Assembly: GCA_030770545.1 (NCBI GenBank) | Contig: CM061105.1 | Location: 15,800,501-15,864,500, forward strand | DNA: 64,000 nucleotides | Direction of reading: 5' to 3' | Source: Macropodus opercularis | Lineage: Eukaryota > Chordata > Actinopteri > Anabantiformes > Osphronemidae | Shown: positions 1-12,900 of the stretch, piece by piece | How positions within the stretch are numbered: the stretch's first letter is position 1 | Layout: each line of letters opens with the position of its first letter | The notes under the pieces: generated by a model | Seen by the model: only the letters and a program-made list of their open reading frames with translations | The model's database searches: none | What the model was told of the DNA's origin: nothing | Program-made: the position numbers and the translations under genes

Positions 1-953
1 CTTATCCACTGAGGTGCGACAGCGGATATTAGACTTTATTCCCTCACTTCATCCAACATACACAGATGTTGTTTTGACTCTAAATGTAAAGTGCTTTTGT
101 AAAGTTTATTTTACACTGTTGAAACGCTTCTCTCAGCCTGTTGACAGAACTAAAAAGCAGCTTAATGCTAAGCTGACCTTTACACAAGCGCCAGTCTTTC
201 CATGTGATGCTGCTTCAACCCTCTGGAGCAGTAGGAAGATTCAGTTGCTCTCTCATATGCTGATGTGCTGCTTTTTTCCAACCCTGCCTATTTATCCGTT
301 AGTCACCACCACAGCTCTGAAGCTGCTGCCAAGGCCTCCGCCGGTTTCACAAGCTTCTATTTCAGCAGTTTGGTTTGTTTGGCTTTCAGTGCTGAAACGT
401 GAAGGTGGTTTGGAAAAGCTGCAGATTCAGGTTCTGGCGCTGGTGGTAAAGAGAAAAATCCAGAGATGAAACGAGTCGCAGGCTTTTTGCTGAGCTCGTG
501 TGTTTGCTGTTGTCTTCCTTCCTCGGAGCCTAATGCAGTTGTAGGGATTCATGGATTTCTCCGCTCTAGTGTCCGGTAAATAGGATCACGTGTAGCATTT
601 GTGCTTCCACGTCATCGCTGCTCAAAAACCGTCTTCACACAGAAGATAATATTCCATGTTAAGTCTGTCAGGCTTCGGTAGAAGTTTACCACGTCCCGGT
701 TTTATGGGTGGGTCTGTGAGTCGCTCGCTAAACACACGTGGTTCATGGTTTTCACTTCTCTTCGTGGCCTCTATGTGCACAGGAGTATTTTGCTGCTGGG
801 TGGCAGCTAAATGTCAGTTTTCACCTTTCTGTGTAATGCGGCTCATGAATTTCTAGCTTGTGGAGAAAATTCAGATCATGTCATGACTCGTACCCGCGTC
901 GTTGTGTACCGCGCTTCATCTGTTCTCACGCTTTCCCTTCTCTACGTCCACAG
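1..953 (+). other. intron of myo10 upstream of first visible exon
   Basis: No exon was recognised here. The stretch ends in a pyrimidine-rich tract and a CAG acceptor at 951-953, just before the first myo10 exon in the window. The first part of the myosin head (roughly 95 residues in the human protein) must be encoded to the left of the window. Open frames in this stretch have no recognisable family features and are treated as chance. Confidence 0.75.
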
Positions 954-3900
954 ACGTACATCGGCTCCATCTTGGCGGCGGTGAACCCGTACCAGCCGCT
1001 CCCTGGCCTGTACGACCAGCCCGCGATGGAGCTGTACAGCCGACACCACCTGGGGGAGATCTCCCCGCACATCTTCGCCGTGGCCAACGAGTGCTACCGC
1101 TCGCTGTGGAAGAGGCTGCAAAACCAGTGTGTCCTCATCAGGTGCGTGAGAATCACTGAGCTTACGAAGTTGAAGGTTATTTGAAGTCTCCTAATTGGCT
1201 CTTCAGGAACTAAGGGATGGCTGAACGTCCACATTCAAACGCTTTGATCGAGGCTCCAGTTCCTACCTTTGGCTGCAGCTCTGAGGATCTGAGCGCTCCA
1301 CTCAGTTGCCTTCTTCATGCTGTGCCGCCTGCTTCTCTTCCTCACATCCTTCCTCTTTGATTTTAGCCGGATGACTTTCACATCCACTCCATTGTTTTAT
1401 CAGACACGCTGAGGCATTTGCTTCCCTCCCGACTTCAAATAAAGTATTTTTGGATCCTTTTCAGAGCTTATTAACTTTGGAGGACACATTTGTGTGAGTG
1501 GTCTTGGTTTTGCAGCGTAGGATGAAAAGCTTGGGTTGTAGGTGGCGAGTTTCAACTTGTGTTGCAGTTTTCTTACATTATTTTACAGGCAGCGTGGATA
1601 ACGAGACACACGCCGCCTCGTTAAAGCTAATCCACTTTGAGCTGAAGAAAGCAGAATGTGAGCAGAGGCGTCGTTCTCCGTGATGATGTGGTCCCACGTG
1701 AAACAAGCAGCACCTCCCATGTTTGCCTCACTCTCCTCTGTCTTTGTGCGGAGGACAATCAGTCTCTTTTGTCTTCCAGGATGTTGGTCAGTGGGATGAA
1801 CCACGGTTTACACAGCGGGGCGTAAACACAAATGTCGTCGTCTGACTCCCCGAGCTGCACAGTAGCGTTGTTCTGTTCACAGAAACCCATCGCGGCTATA
1901 GAGTCGCTTGATTCGCGTCCGTGTCCTCGCTGATTCCTGGATTTTTCTGCTTCAACAAGCACGTTGGCCCCTCAGGGTCCAGCCTCCTCATCTCAGTTTG
2001 CTCTTAGGGAAGCAGGTATATTCTGCTGAGGGCTGTGGGTTTGGGAAAACACTTTACCACAGAAACTGTAAGAGCAAGAAAAACAGCAGTTTGTTTGCAT
2101 AGACTTTCCACACAGATCCTCCCAGCAAGTGTGTGAAAATGTTATATTTAGTTTTCAGTATTTAAATGAGTAACGTCTGAGCTGTTAGGACCGGAGTCCA
2201 AAGTCCCAGCTGCACTAGTGGAGCTAAGTAAATATGAGAAGCATTGTGCTGCACAAACGGCTGCCTCTATTCTATCTGGTATCAACTTGACACCATGCAC
2301 CAGTGTCTCCAGCTTATCAGCGTGCGATGACAACTAAATCATCTCCGTCATGTCTGAGCAGCCGAGGTTCCAGCCCTTCGTGTTTGTCTGCCCGAAGCCC
2401 CAAAGTCCAGGTTTTCGGGTGGTTTTACTTTAACACTCAGTCAAAGCTGTGCCTCACTACGTGCTCGGGTTCTCAATGAACGCTGGCACACAAGTACTTT
2501 AGTCATTTGGCCCCTGAAACACCAAAGCGCTGTCAGTGCAGACTGTCGTAAAACACGTAACATGGCAGTGCCCCCTCTACGCAGAAAGGATTAGTTCATG
2601 GAGTGTGTGGGGAAGAAGGGCTATAAATTGCAAGCTGGCACTTTGAGGCGAAGCAGGAAGCTTTCTCAGATTTAAGGATTGTGGGTAATCAGATCCAGGC
2701 AGATGGAGCTGGTGGATATGCGGAGGAGGCGGCGTCTGCTCATTAACGCTCGCGAACGTTTTCGCTGATGCGGATACCTGCCTGCGTTGAGCTGCATGCT
2801 TTTAATGGAAGGCCCTCCCCCTCGCGGCCCCCTGCTGAGCTTCTGCTGCAGATTTCAGCAAGAACTGGCTCTGAACGACCGACTGAGAAACTTCTGGAAA
2901 ACCTCCAGACCTTTATTGAGCACAGCACATGCAACAGAGGCAGGTTTTTGTCTGGACAATAAAGCTATTAACAGCAGATTCCGACTTCCAGCCTGGGGGC
3001 AGCAGGGCCTCACTAAACCTACCGCATGTGGGTTCTCACACAACCCAGTCAGATTCAGTCTGTGCAAACCATGGTAGGATCCTGTAAAACGGTTTTAGCT
3101 CTACTAGAGTGTCTACAGCTCTGAGATTTGAGTGTTGTGTCAGAGGTCTGTCCCTGACCCCGCAGGTGGGCGTGAGGTCAAACTCACGGCTCTGAGGTCA
3201 CAGAGCGCGAAAACGTACCTGCCAGCTTGGGAAGATTTCTCCGTGCTGTCTGTGAGCAGATTAATGATTTGACTGAGGACACGAACGAGCATGTTGGGCT
3301 GGAGATGTTGACTTTAGGCGTGACAGCAGTTACTAAAACATGAAGCAACATTCGTTTCTGTCGGTGTCATAAGCGTGAGCTCATCTGTTTTGTGTGGACT
3401 CGTACGTTTTCTTTTTTGCGAGCTGCAGGCCGTGTTGCATTCTTGTGGGTCCTGACTGAACACAGTTTATTTAAGCACCCCTTGGAGTCTGAATGCCTGA
3501 AGGTTCACTTACGAGCTGCTGAATGAGTCTGAAATGACTTAGTGATGTGACATGAATTGTGCTGTGATTATTTGCATGGGCAGCGTCTCCTTCTCCTGAG
3601 TTTCTATGTGCATTCCGACCTGTTTCAACGAGTCATTTAATCTTAATCTCCTTTAGTGAGATGGTTCGAAACCAGAGACTGGATTAAATGACGTGCGGAC
3701 GCTTTTTCCTCCTTTGTGTTTTCGTCTCTGCTTCTCTGCTCCTCCGTACAAAGCGTCTGGGTGAGCTCCAGGGCCGTGGAAGCAGTTCGCCCAACGACTC
3801 CCTCCTTTCCTGCCCGTGGGGTGTTTTACACTGGGTGGCAACGGCATGTGGAGGGCCACGGATTAGCACAAAGGCCGGCCGCTGTGTTTAGCTGCGTGTG

Positions 3901-6900
3901 TGTCCTGCTTTAGATACGTTCGGGTGCTGCCAGGTCTTTTAAATGAGCTGCTCTTAACAGGCCCTTTCAGATCTGGCCGTCACGTTGGCCTAAGCTATTT
4001 AAATGAGTTACACACACCAAGCTCTTTAAAGGTCGATCTAATCCCTGCAAGAAAGTTTGACCTGCTGTTGGAAAGAGCTGCCGAGTCCACGGACAGTTTA
4101 TCTGTTTCTAAATTAAAGCTACATGGAACAATTAGAACATCTGATAAATAATGGAAATGAAAAACTGGAAACGACAGTTTGCCTGCACGTCAGCATCGCT
4201 CTACATGGTTTTCATTGTTTGGGGTAATAACATGACCGTCAGTCGCTCTTTGTCTGACCTGGACTTCATGCTGTGCGTCTGTGGGTTGCCCGGTTCTTGT
4301 GAAATGAAGGCGTGAGGGCTTTTCTCAGGGCTCATAGTGAGCATATGATGAGCAAAGATGTGACTCAGCAGCTGGTTTTGTTGGGGAGGACGGTCGGTCC
4401 GTGCCAGGATGCTCTCACCGTAAATATTCCTAAATGTTCACCAGCGATTCAGCCTCGTGAGACTCGTCCGTTGGCTCAACATGCAAAATCATAGTTGGAA
4501 GCATAGTAAAAGGGGAGCAGCTGTTTTACATGTGCCACATTATACTGAGGGTTCTTTTCTACTGAACGTGCTGAAAGCAAACAAGGAAATGAGATCTTTC
4601 ATGTTTCTGTGGGTAAACGTGTGAAAAGATTCTGAACTGCTCATTGATTCATTAATAACTGATTATTAATAACTGTCATGGTAACGGTAAACATGCAAAA
4701 CCAAGATGATGCTGCGTTGCAGTGAGTGACGCATCTCAGTGGTGCAGATTTCAGACACATCACAATATGCGTTGTTCACTGAGCTGGAGCATGTTTACTT
4801 TGCTCTGTTGCATCTTTCCTACTCAGTCAAACCAGAGACGCGTCTACGGGTCCAGGTCGCCATCTAGTGGTCGGAGAACTTAACTGTCCTCATGTCTTCT
4901 ACCATACTGCTGCTGTCTAAGTTATTACAGAGTTTGACTGACTTCAAAGCATTGAGGAAAAAATCTGAATCCAAGCCAGAATAGTTTCATTGTGGTTCTT
5001 CATGCAAACTGTGTCCGTTAGTCACGAAGGTGCGTTAACACCCGTGTGGTTCTCTGCCCTCAGTGGGGAGAGCGGCGCTGGGAAAACGGAAAGCACCAAG
5101 CTGATCCTGAAGTTCCTGTCGGCCATGAGCCAGCACTCGCTGGAGGCGTCGTCCAGAGACGGGGCGTCGCGTGTGGAGGAGGCGCTGCTGGAGAGCAGGT
5201 AGCTGACCTTTCCTGCTGACCGTGCAGGCTGACACAGGCCTCGTTCGTCTCCTGGTTCATGACCTGCTCCTTCTTCGCTCCACAGTCCCATCATGGAGGC
5301 GTTTGGAAACGCCAAGACCGTCTACAACAACAACTCCAGCCGCTTTGGGAAGTTTGTCCAGCTGCATTTCAGCCAGAAGGGCAACATCCAGGGAGGCAGA
5401 ATAGTTGACTGTATCCTGTTGAAACCCACTTAGCGCTAAGTGGCTGCCACTTCCTCTCACTGCCGCTGGGTTTATTAAAGGAAGGAAGTGGTTGGGATTA
5501 AGTGATGAATAATAAATGTTTTGCTGCTAATTTATGATGATTGCTCAGTAAACCTGACCCAAATGTGAGCAGGAGGTTAAGGCTACAGCTAATTTGATCA
5601 TTTATTATCTTGTCCTTTGTCGCTCTGACTGGTTTGTGCCTTGACTGGATCTTTCCTGACCACAGACCTCTTAGAAAAAGTGAGTAAACCCCCTTCTACC
5701 GAACCTGTAACTGCACTTCTTCAAACTGCCTTCAGGCTAGAAACGTGGCTAAAGCTTTGGGTGTTTGCCAGCAGCCAGTGAACAAACCTTTAACCACACT
5801 GAAACCTCTTCAACCTGCAGGACAGATCCAGTGAACTTCGTTTATGGGAACATGCTTTTTGAATCAAACTCTTTTCCTCTCCAGAACCGAGTGGTGCGAC
5901 AGAACCCAGGGGAGAGAAACTACCACGTGTTTTACGCCTTGTTAGCAGGAACCAACAACCAGCAGAAAGGTGCGAAGGCAGTGCTACACGGACTCGCCAT
6001 AAACCATGAGTTGATTTACTAATGAATGGACGCCACCTGCGTCTGTTTCCTTACAGAGGCCTTTGGGTTGAACCATCCCGACAGCTACCACTACCTGAGA
6101 CAGTCCGGCTGCTTCGCTGACCAGACAATCAACGACAAGGGCACGTTTCAGGATGTTCTGGTAGGAAGGACGCTCACACATTCAGGGACAAAACCACTTG
6201 AAAGACATCGACTCATCTCTTATCTAAATGTGTGGGTCTATGCTCGTGGCTTTCAGAACGCCATGCGAACGATGCAGTTCACCGAGGAGAACGTCGGGGA
6301 GATCCTGCGCCTGCTGGCGGGGATCCTCCACGCAGGGAACATCGAATTCATGACGGCCGGAGGAGCACAGGTGTCCTCTAAGTCAGGTCAGAGAGGCACA
6401 AGCTCGGACAATCTCTGCGGCTGTTTGCGGCCTTGAATGACTGAAGTTTGAATGGTCGAGTGTCTCTCATGCCTGCAGCTCTCGGCCGGACGTCTGACCT
6501 GTTGGGCCTGAATTCTGAGCAGCTGGCCGAGGTTTTGACCCATCGGTCCATGATCCTCCGGGGCGAGGAGATCTCCACGCCGCTCACTGTGGAACAGGTC
6601 AGGAGCTTCAACTGTTCAGTACACACACCGCTACATGTCCACTCAGCCGCCTGTTAATGGAGGCCAGAGTGTCAGGGATTCATTGTTGAACTGACCCAGT
6701 AGCTGCACGGAGGTGATGTAGGCAGAGCAAACACCTGTTGGCTTCTGCGGGGGAGCAATGAGTCCGACTCGAACCCAAAACAGCCTCAAAAACGAGCTTT
6801 ACCACACTGACGCCTAATAAACTGCCCCTCTGCAGGCGGTGGACTCCAGAGACTCCATGGCCATGGCACTTTATTCTCAGTGTTTCAACTGGATCATCCG

Positions 6901-9900
6901 CAAGCTCAACAGCCGCATCAGGGGCCGAGAAGACTTCAGATCCATCAGCATCCTGGACATCTTTGGGTTTGAGAATTTTGAGGTGGGTTTAAACCAAAAG
7001 AGTGTAAAGAACACAGAGATGCCAGAGGTTTTGTAGTTAAACCTATGTCTGTGCTGTGAAGCCAGTGTTTAATTTCCAACATGAAGCTGCTGTTTAATTT
7101 CCGGGGATTAATACCGTTTATTAAATTCCAACACTCAGTCGAACTCAGCAGTGCGACCTCGTTTCTCCTCTGTTTTCGTTTAATCATACTTTAATTGTTA
7201 ATCAAGAAATGAGTAAATACCCCTGAGGGACCCGTCGCGTTTCAGGTCATTACGCCTCCGCCGGTGTTTTCTGTGTCTCTTGTCTAATTGCCTGCTCTCG
7301 CTCACCACAGGTCAACCGCTTTGAGCAGTTCAACATCAACTATGCAAATGAGAAGCTTCAGGAATATTTTAACAAGCACATTTTCTCCCTGGAGCAGCTT
7401 GAATACAACAAGTAGGTGGATGGTTTTGTTTTTCTCAGCAGAGCTGCGCGTCACCTGATGATACGCTGGACGGCAAATTTGTTTTTCTCAATTCGTTTGC
7501 CTCATTAAACATGAATGAATCATACTGTCAATTGCTAAAAGTTGTCTCTTGGCGGCTGCTTTCTGTAGGGAAGGCCTGGTTTGGGCTGACATCGACTGGA
7601 TGGACAACGGAGAGTGTCTGGATCTGATTGAAAAGGTAGATGGGTTCTCATCACAGTCATGATGCGCGGATGTGGACAAAAATTACGAGCAGGATGATGG
7701 TCATACTGGTCATGATGGTGACTGTGGTCTCTGCGTTTCCATAGAAACTGGGCCTCCTAGCCCTGATGAATGAGGAGAGCCACTTCCCCAAAGCCACAGA
7801 CGACACCTTGTTGGAGAAACTCCACAGCCAACACTCGGTATGTCTCCATCCACCGAGCTTCTGTGATGTGCTTTTGTTAAAATTGCTGAAGCTGTTTAAT
7901 TTCTCTTGCAGAAAAACCCTTTCTATGTGAAGCCCCGTGTGGCTGTGCACTACTTTGGAGTCAGGCACTATGCAGGAGAGGTGGGAGCCGCTTTCTGTTC
8001 TGATGGTCCTCTGTGTGCAGTCAGTCCAGACCGTTTGCCCCTTAGAGGCTATTGAAGTCCAGGTCTCGCTGACTCCCTCTTGTGGCCTGTTGCAGGTGGT
8101 GTATGACGTGAGGGGGATGTTGGAGAAGAACCGGGACACTTTCAGAGACGACATCCTCAACCTGCTGAGGGAGAGCAGGTAGGAAGCAGCCTTGCCAGGC
8201 TCGGAGCTCTAGGAAACACTGTTTACGTCGGCATAGATTGACGTTGGAAGTTTGGAGAAAAACACTCAGTGGTGTAGAGTCGTGTTAGCTCAGTGTTGGG
8301 ACTGTACAGATACATGATGTGTTCATTAGAAGGTGTGTTTCAAAAACTAAAATCCCTCTATAGTCACATTATTACCTACCTAAATCATCATCTTTTTTGT
8401 TGTTTCTGCTTTCTTTCTGTTTGTCAGGTCGGACTTTGTCTACGATCTGTTCGAACACGTACTGAGCCGGAACAAGCAGGACACTCTGAAGAGTGGCTCC
8501 AAGCACCGACGGCCCACAGTCAGCTCCCAGTTTAAGGCAAGTCTTAAAGCCAGCGTTGGTCGTAGCAGGAGCAGCTGCAGTGTCTCTGGTTGTGTTGCTG
8601 CACCACAGTAGTAATGTGTTCGTTTGTGTTGTTGCAGGATTCTTTGCACTCGCTAATGGCCACACTCAGCACATCCAACCCGTACTTCATTCGATGCATC
8701 AAACCAAACACACACAAGGTGAGTATTCACACACACACACACACACAAGTATTAGCAAATATCAGCAGGTCAGGGTGTCGGGACAAGTGTGTTAACACAG
8801 CGCTCCCCCACCTACCGACCACACAGAGGAATGAGAAGCGCCTGGCCCTTCGGTGACCCCTTGACCCCCGGTTGCCTAGCAACAGGCTGGGCTAGTAAAG
8901 AGTTCAGCGCTAATGTACACAAGTGCTATACAGCAAAGAGAGACTCTTGGCTGGGGTCGGTCTCTGTTTGCTAACATTGTATGATTTTCATTTCTGGTGT
9001 GATGCACCCGCATAAACACGACGTCCGTTTCATCTTTAAAAATGAGTCTGACGTTCTGCAAGCAAGGCGGAAATTCTCCTTTTCCTGAGCAGCCGTACAG
9101 CACAAGCAAAATCAAAGCATGAGGTTTTTTTTTTTGTTTTTTTTTTTTGCCATAACTGATGTGCTAGAGCGTTGGAACATCCATGTTGGAGACGTCACGT
9201 GGTGCGATGTTGAACTTTGCAGCCGCCCAGGGGTCGTTGCCATTGATTACTGGTATTAGTAATTCTTATGTTGTCTAATGGTGTAATTATGTAAATTAGC
9301 TGACTTTGTAGCTGCTGGAAATAATTAAACTATTAAAGTTGCTGGGAGCTTCTGCATCTCCTAAGACCAGCCGGGACGCTGACGTGTGTTTACGAGGTGA
9401 AACGCGGCCGTCTGGTCTCCAATTTAGATTGAATGTTAAACAAGGCCGGATGATGACTTTTCAATGGAGCTTAATGTAGTGAAGGAGGAGCCGGAGCGCC
9501 GCGAGGGGACGGATTAGGTCCGTCCCTGGGGAAACGGGGGTCCCTGGCATCTGCCTCTGGGCTGGAGATGGAGCTGGTGACGTGAGCACATGGATGTTAG
9601 TGTATTTAAAGTGTTTCAGTGATGCAACGGAGCAGATGGTAAGTGGAGTCTGTGGAAATGTCAATGTATTGACTGAATGTATAACAGTGTGGGCAAACAT
9701 CAAATGCAACTGGGACCAGCAACTGTGCATGTGGTATAGTGACGCAGAATAACAGCAAACCTCCTCACAGACCGTAACCTGATTTTATTAGTTTGTGTGT
9801 GATAACGCATTTTTTCATTATTCACCTTTTAATCACATTCAGACGTTTGTGTATTTAAAAGCAGAGAGTGGGAATGGGAGGCAGGCAGATGCCATTTGCA

Positions 9901-12900
9901 GACATCTTTTGTGTCTGTCACACACACACACACACACAGTCGCTCGCTCATAAAAATCTGTCACCCTTATCATCTACGCTCATCAGAGCAGCCCAGCAGC
10001 TCGGTGTGTGTGTTGTGACAGTAATAACAGCAGATGACTGCGACTGATAAGAGATTGATTTTTGCTCTTGTTGTCATCACGTCTGGACCTTAACTGGATG
10101 CACACAGTGTGTTTTTGTGTACAGACACACTGTAATTGCTTTAAACCCAAGTTAAATGAATGGCTCCGTCTGATTTCTTGGTCCCTGTGATGAGTCATTA
10201 ATCTAGAGGAGGATGAGATGTATCCGCTGTGATCACCAGTACTAAGTCAGGCCTGCTGTCGGGTTTGTCTAAGCCAGGCCTGGCTCAGCTCCTATAACAT
10301 ACCCTGTATATAAAAAATGAGACTTCATTAAAAGGTCGTTGAACAGGTGCCGTACGCGTCCAGGGGCAAAACTGGCAGCCGAGCGACGTACGACCCACAA
10401 AAATACATCGGCTGAGTAAAACCAAATAAAAATGGTTACACGTCAGCAATGCAGTCAGTAAACATAGATCTATCTAGGACTATTAAAAATGCTGAGTAAT
10501 TATTCTCCAGCGCTTCATCCCATTCAGCCAGTTCAGCCAGTCAGAGGCTTCATCGGACCAGTTTGCGGTTTGCGGATTCGCCACCGCCACGTTTGAATAT
10601 AAACAGCCCTCACTCGCACACGGTCCGGTCCCTACAAGTGGCCTTCACAAATTAGCCTCAGCAGGAGACGCATCGCCATGGCAACCCGGCCCTCCCTCTC
10701 CTCACAAAAGGGGGAGTGGAGTTTTGAAAGCCTTTGTTTGACTCTGTGGAACAGAGAGAGTGTGTGTGTCCGAGCCCGGCAGTGCGTTGAGGAGAGAGAC
10801 GTGGGAAGTTTTCAGTCTTACCAACGCCGGCTGTGATCTGGACGAACCTCCGGAGGAGACGGGGCGGGAGCGGCGATGCACGGTGAGACCGCGGGCACGT
10901 GCGCTTGTTGCACGGGGAGAAGCAGCCAGTGGAGGGTTGTAGCGCTGTGGACTGAGGTGAGATGCAGCTTGTGTTGGGCTACGTGGCAGATGCAGAGCTT
11001 CTCACCGATGTGGAGAGAAGTTGTCAGTGGCGCAGAGGTGAAATACGAGCCTGAAGCTGTGGTGAAAATGTAGGCTCCCGTCTGCTGATCACATTGTCTT
11101 TTCACATCTCTCTAGTCCTGAAACACCAGGATGACGGTCTGTGTTTCGGTGCTTGGCAGATTTCAATCCTTGATTAAAGTTGTGTATAAGAAAGCTGCTG
11201 AATTCTGGGCGTTTGCTTGTTCCAGAACAGATTTGACGATGAGTTTATTAATCAAATCTGCCTTTCTGTTTTTTAATCACATGCTGGGGATGAATATAAA
11301 GACGCTGTGGCCTCCGGTGTTTGTTGTCACGTTAATTAAGCTTCCAGCTCAGCTCACAGTTCTGTGTTGGAGATTTTGTGCAGATAGATATTGGTTGTAA
11401 AACAGATGCTTAACCTCAAACAGGTCTCATTCGTTTGTGATCATGTAATGAATCTGGGCTTTATTTGATCAGTGACTCGTGTAGGTTACTGACTTTGAAT
11501 CTCTGATGTTTGCTTGGTTTCCACAGTGTCAGGTTTGTATGATTGTTGGCTTTAGAGTTTGGTTCTCACACTTTCTGTGGATGGAAACATCGCCTTGCGT
11601 CCGTCGTGCTGCCACACGTGGCCGTTTCTAGCCAGCAGTTGTGGCACCTGGCCTCCAAGCCACCAACCTTGGATGTTGTGGCTGTGAGTGAACTGTGTTG
11701 ACCACTACTCCGTCATTTCGTTCAGCAGTGAAGAACCACGGACGTTCTTGTATTAAACTATATCTTTGTATTTACTGGCATCAACGTTTCTATGTCTGTT
11801 ATTTTCTGTATTGCTGACGTTTCACAGAAACTCGAAAGCAGAAGAATTCTCTTCTTGAACAGGTCGGCTCTAAATCCAGCAGGGTCAGAGGATTAGGTTG
11901 GATTTATGTCCATCTACAAGCACAAACATTGTCTCAGGGATTCTCCAAAATCTCCTTCTACTGCCTCCCTGCTGGGCAGCGATTGCTAATCCCTGCTGGC
12001 TCCCGCATTCAGACCTGGATGCTCAGAAGCAAAGACACTTCTGACAAAGACACTAAGGTCTTTAGGATTTAAGATGTTCTTAAAGCATGAACTATGAAGC
12101 TTTGCTGGTTTCGTGCTCGTGGGCATGTTGTTCACATACTAAGTAATAAAATAAGTTATTACAAGTTGCCTGTGAAGGTGAACGATAATATTAAATTCCA
12201 GGAAATTCTAGATTCCAAATATTGAAAAGTCTAGTTGTGGTGCTCGTGGGTTCTCACGCCCCCTTTTGTCCTCTCGATGTGCCTCGATCTTTCAGCACAG
12301 AACCCCGGTGCTGACTTTACCCCTCATGCCGTTGTCATCCTGGATGGTCGGACTGATTTACCACCGTTAGTCACCGTGGTCACACAGAGCCTTCGTTGTG
12401 TTTTGAAGTGTTCAGCTTTCTCTCTATTGCACCTCAGCACATATACTGTATATTCTCAGATGTCTCTTCGTGTAGCACAAAACCTCTTCCCTCCCCGTCG
12501 CTAAGAAGTGAAAGGACCGAACTTCTCTAAAATGTCGTGAATGAGGTAGCAGGGTACACTTCTTAGGCTCCAGACGATCGCACTGACAAAAGGGAGAATA
12601 AAAACGACTTGACTTTGGCCCAGCGTGACGCTTCACCCGACTGGGCTTTAGAGAGAGAAGTAAAGATTCAGCCGCATCCTTGTGTGAGCCCGAGGGGCAG
12701 CTGTACGAGACTTGCAGAGCAAGAAGAAAGAAGCCTCGGTTGTTGACGTCCCCCAAGCAGCTGGAATCTGAACTGAAGAAAGAGGAAATGACAGACATGG
12801 AAACAGGAGGCAGAGGGCAGCTTCCCGACACCGCTCGGCTTTGTACCGCTGCACCAGCGCCGTATGCAAATGCACTTTATGCTAATGGGGTGTCCTCTGC

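Noticed and set aside
12424..12831. 135-codon minus-strand open frame in a myo10 intron
   Set aside because: No family resemblance, no promoter or splice context. Overlapping frames on both strands are open, suggesting composition effects.
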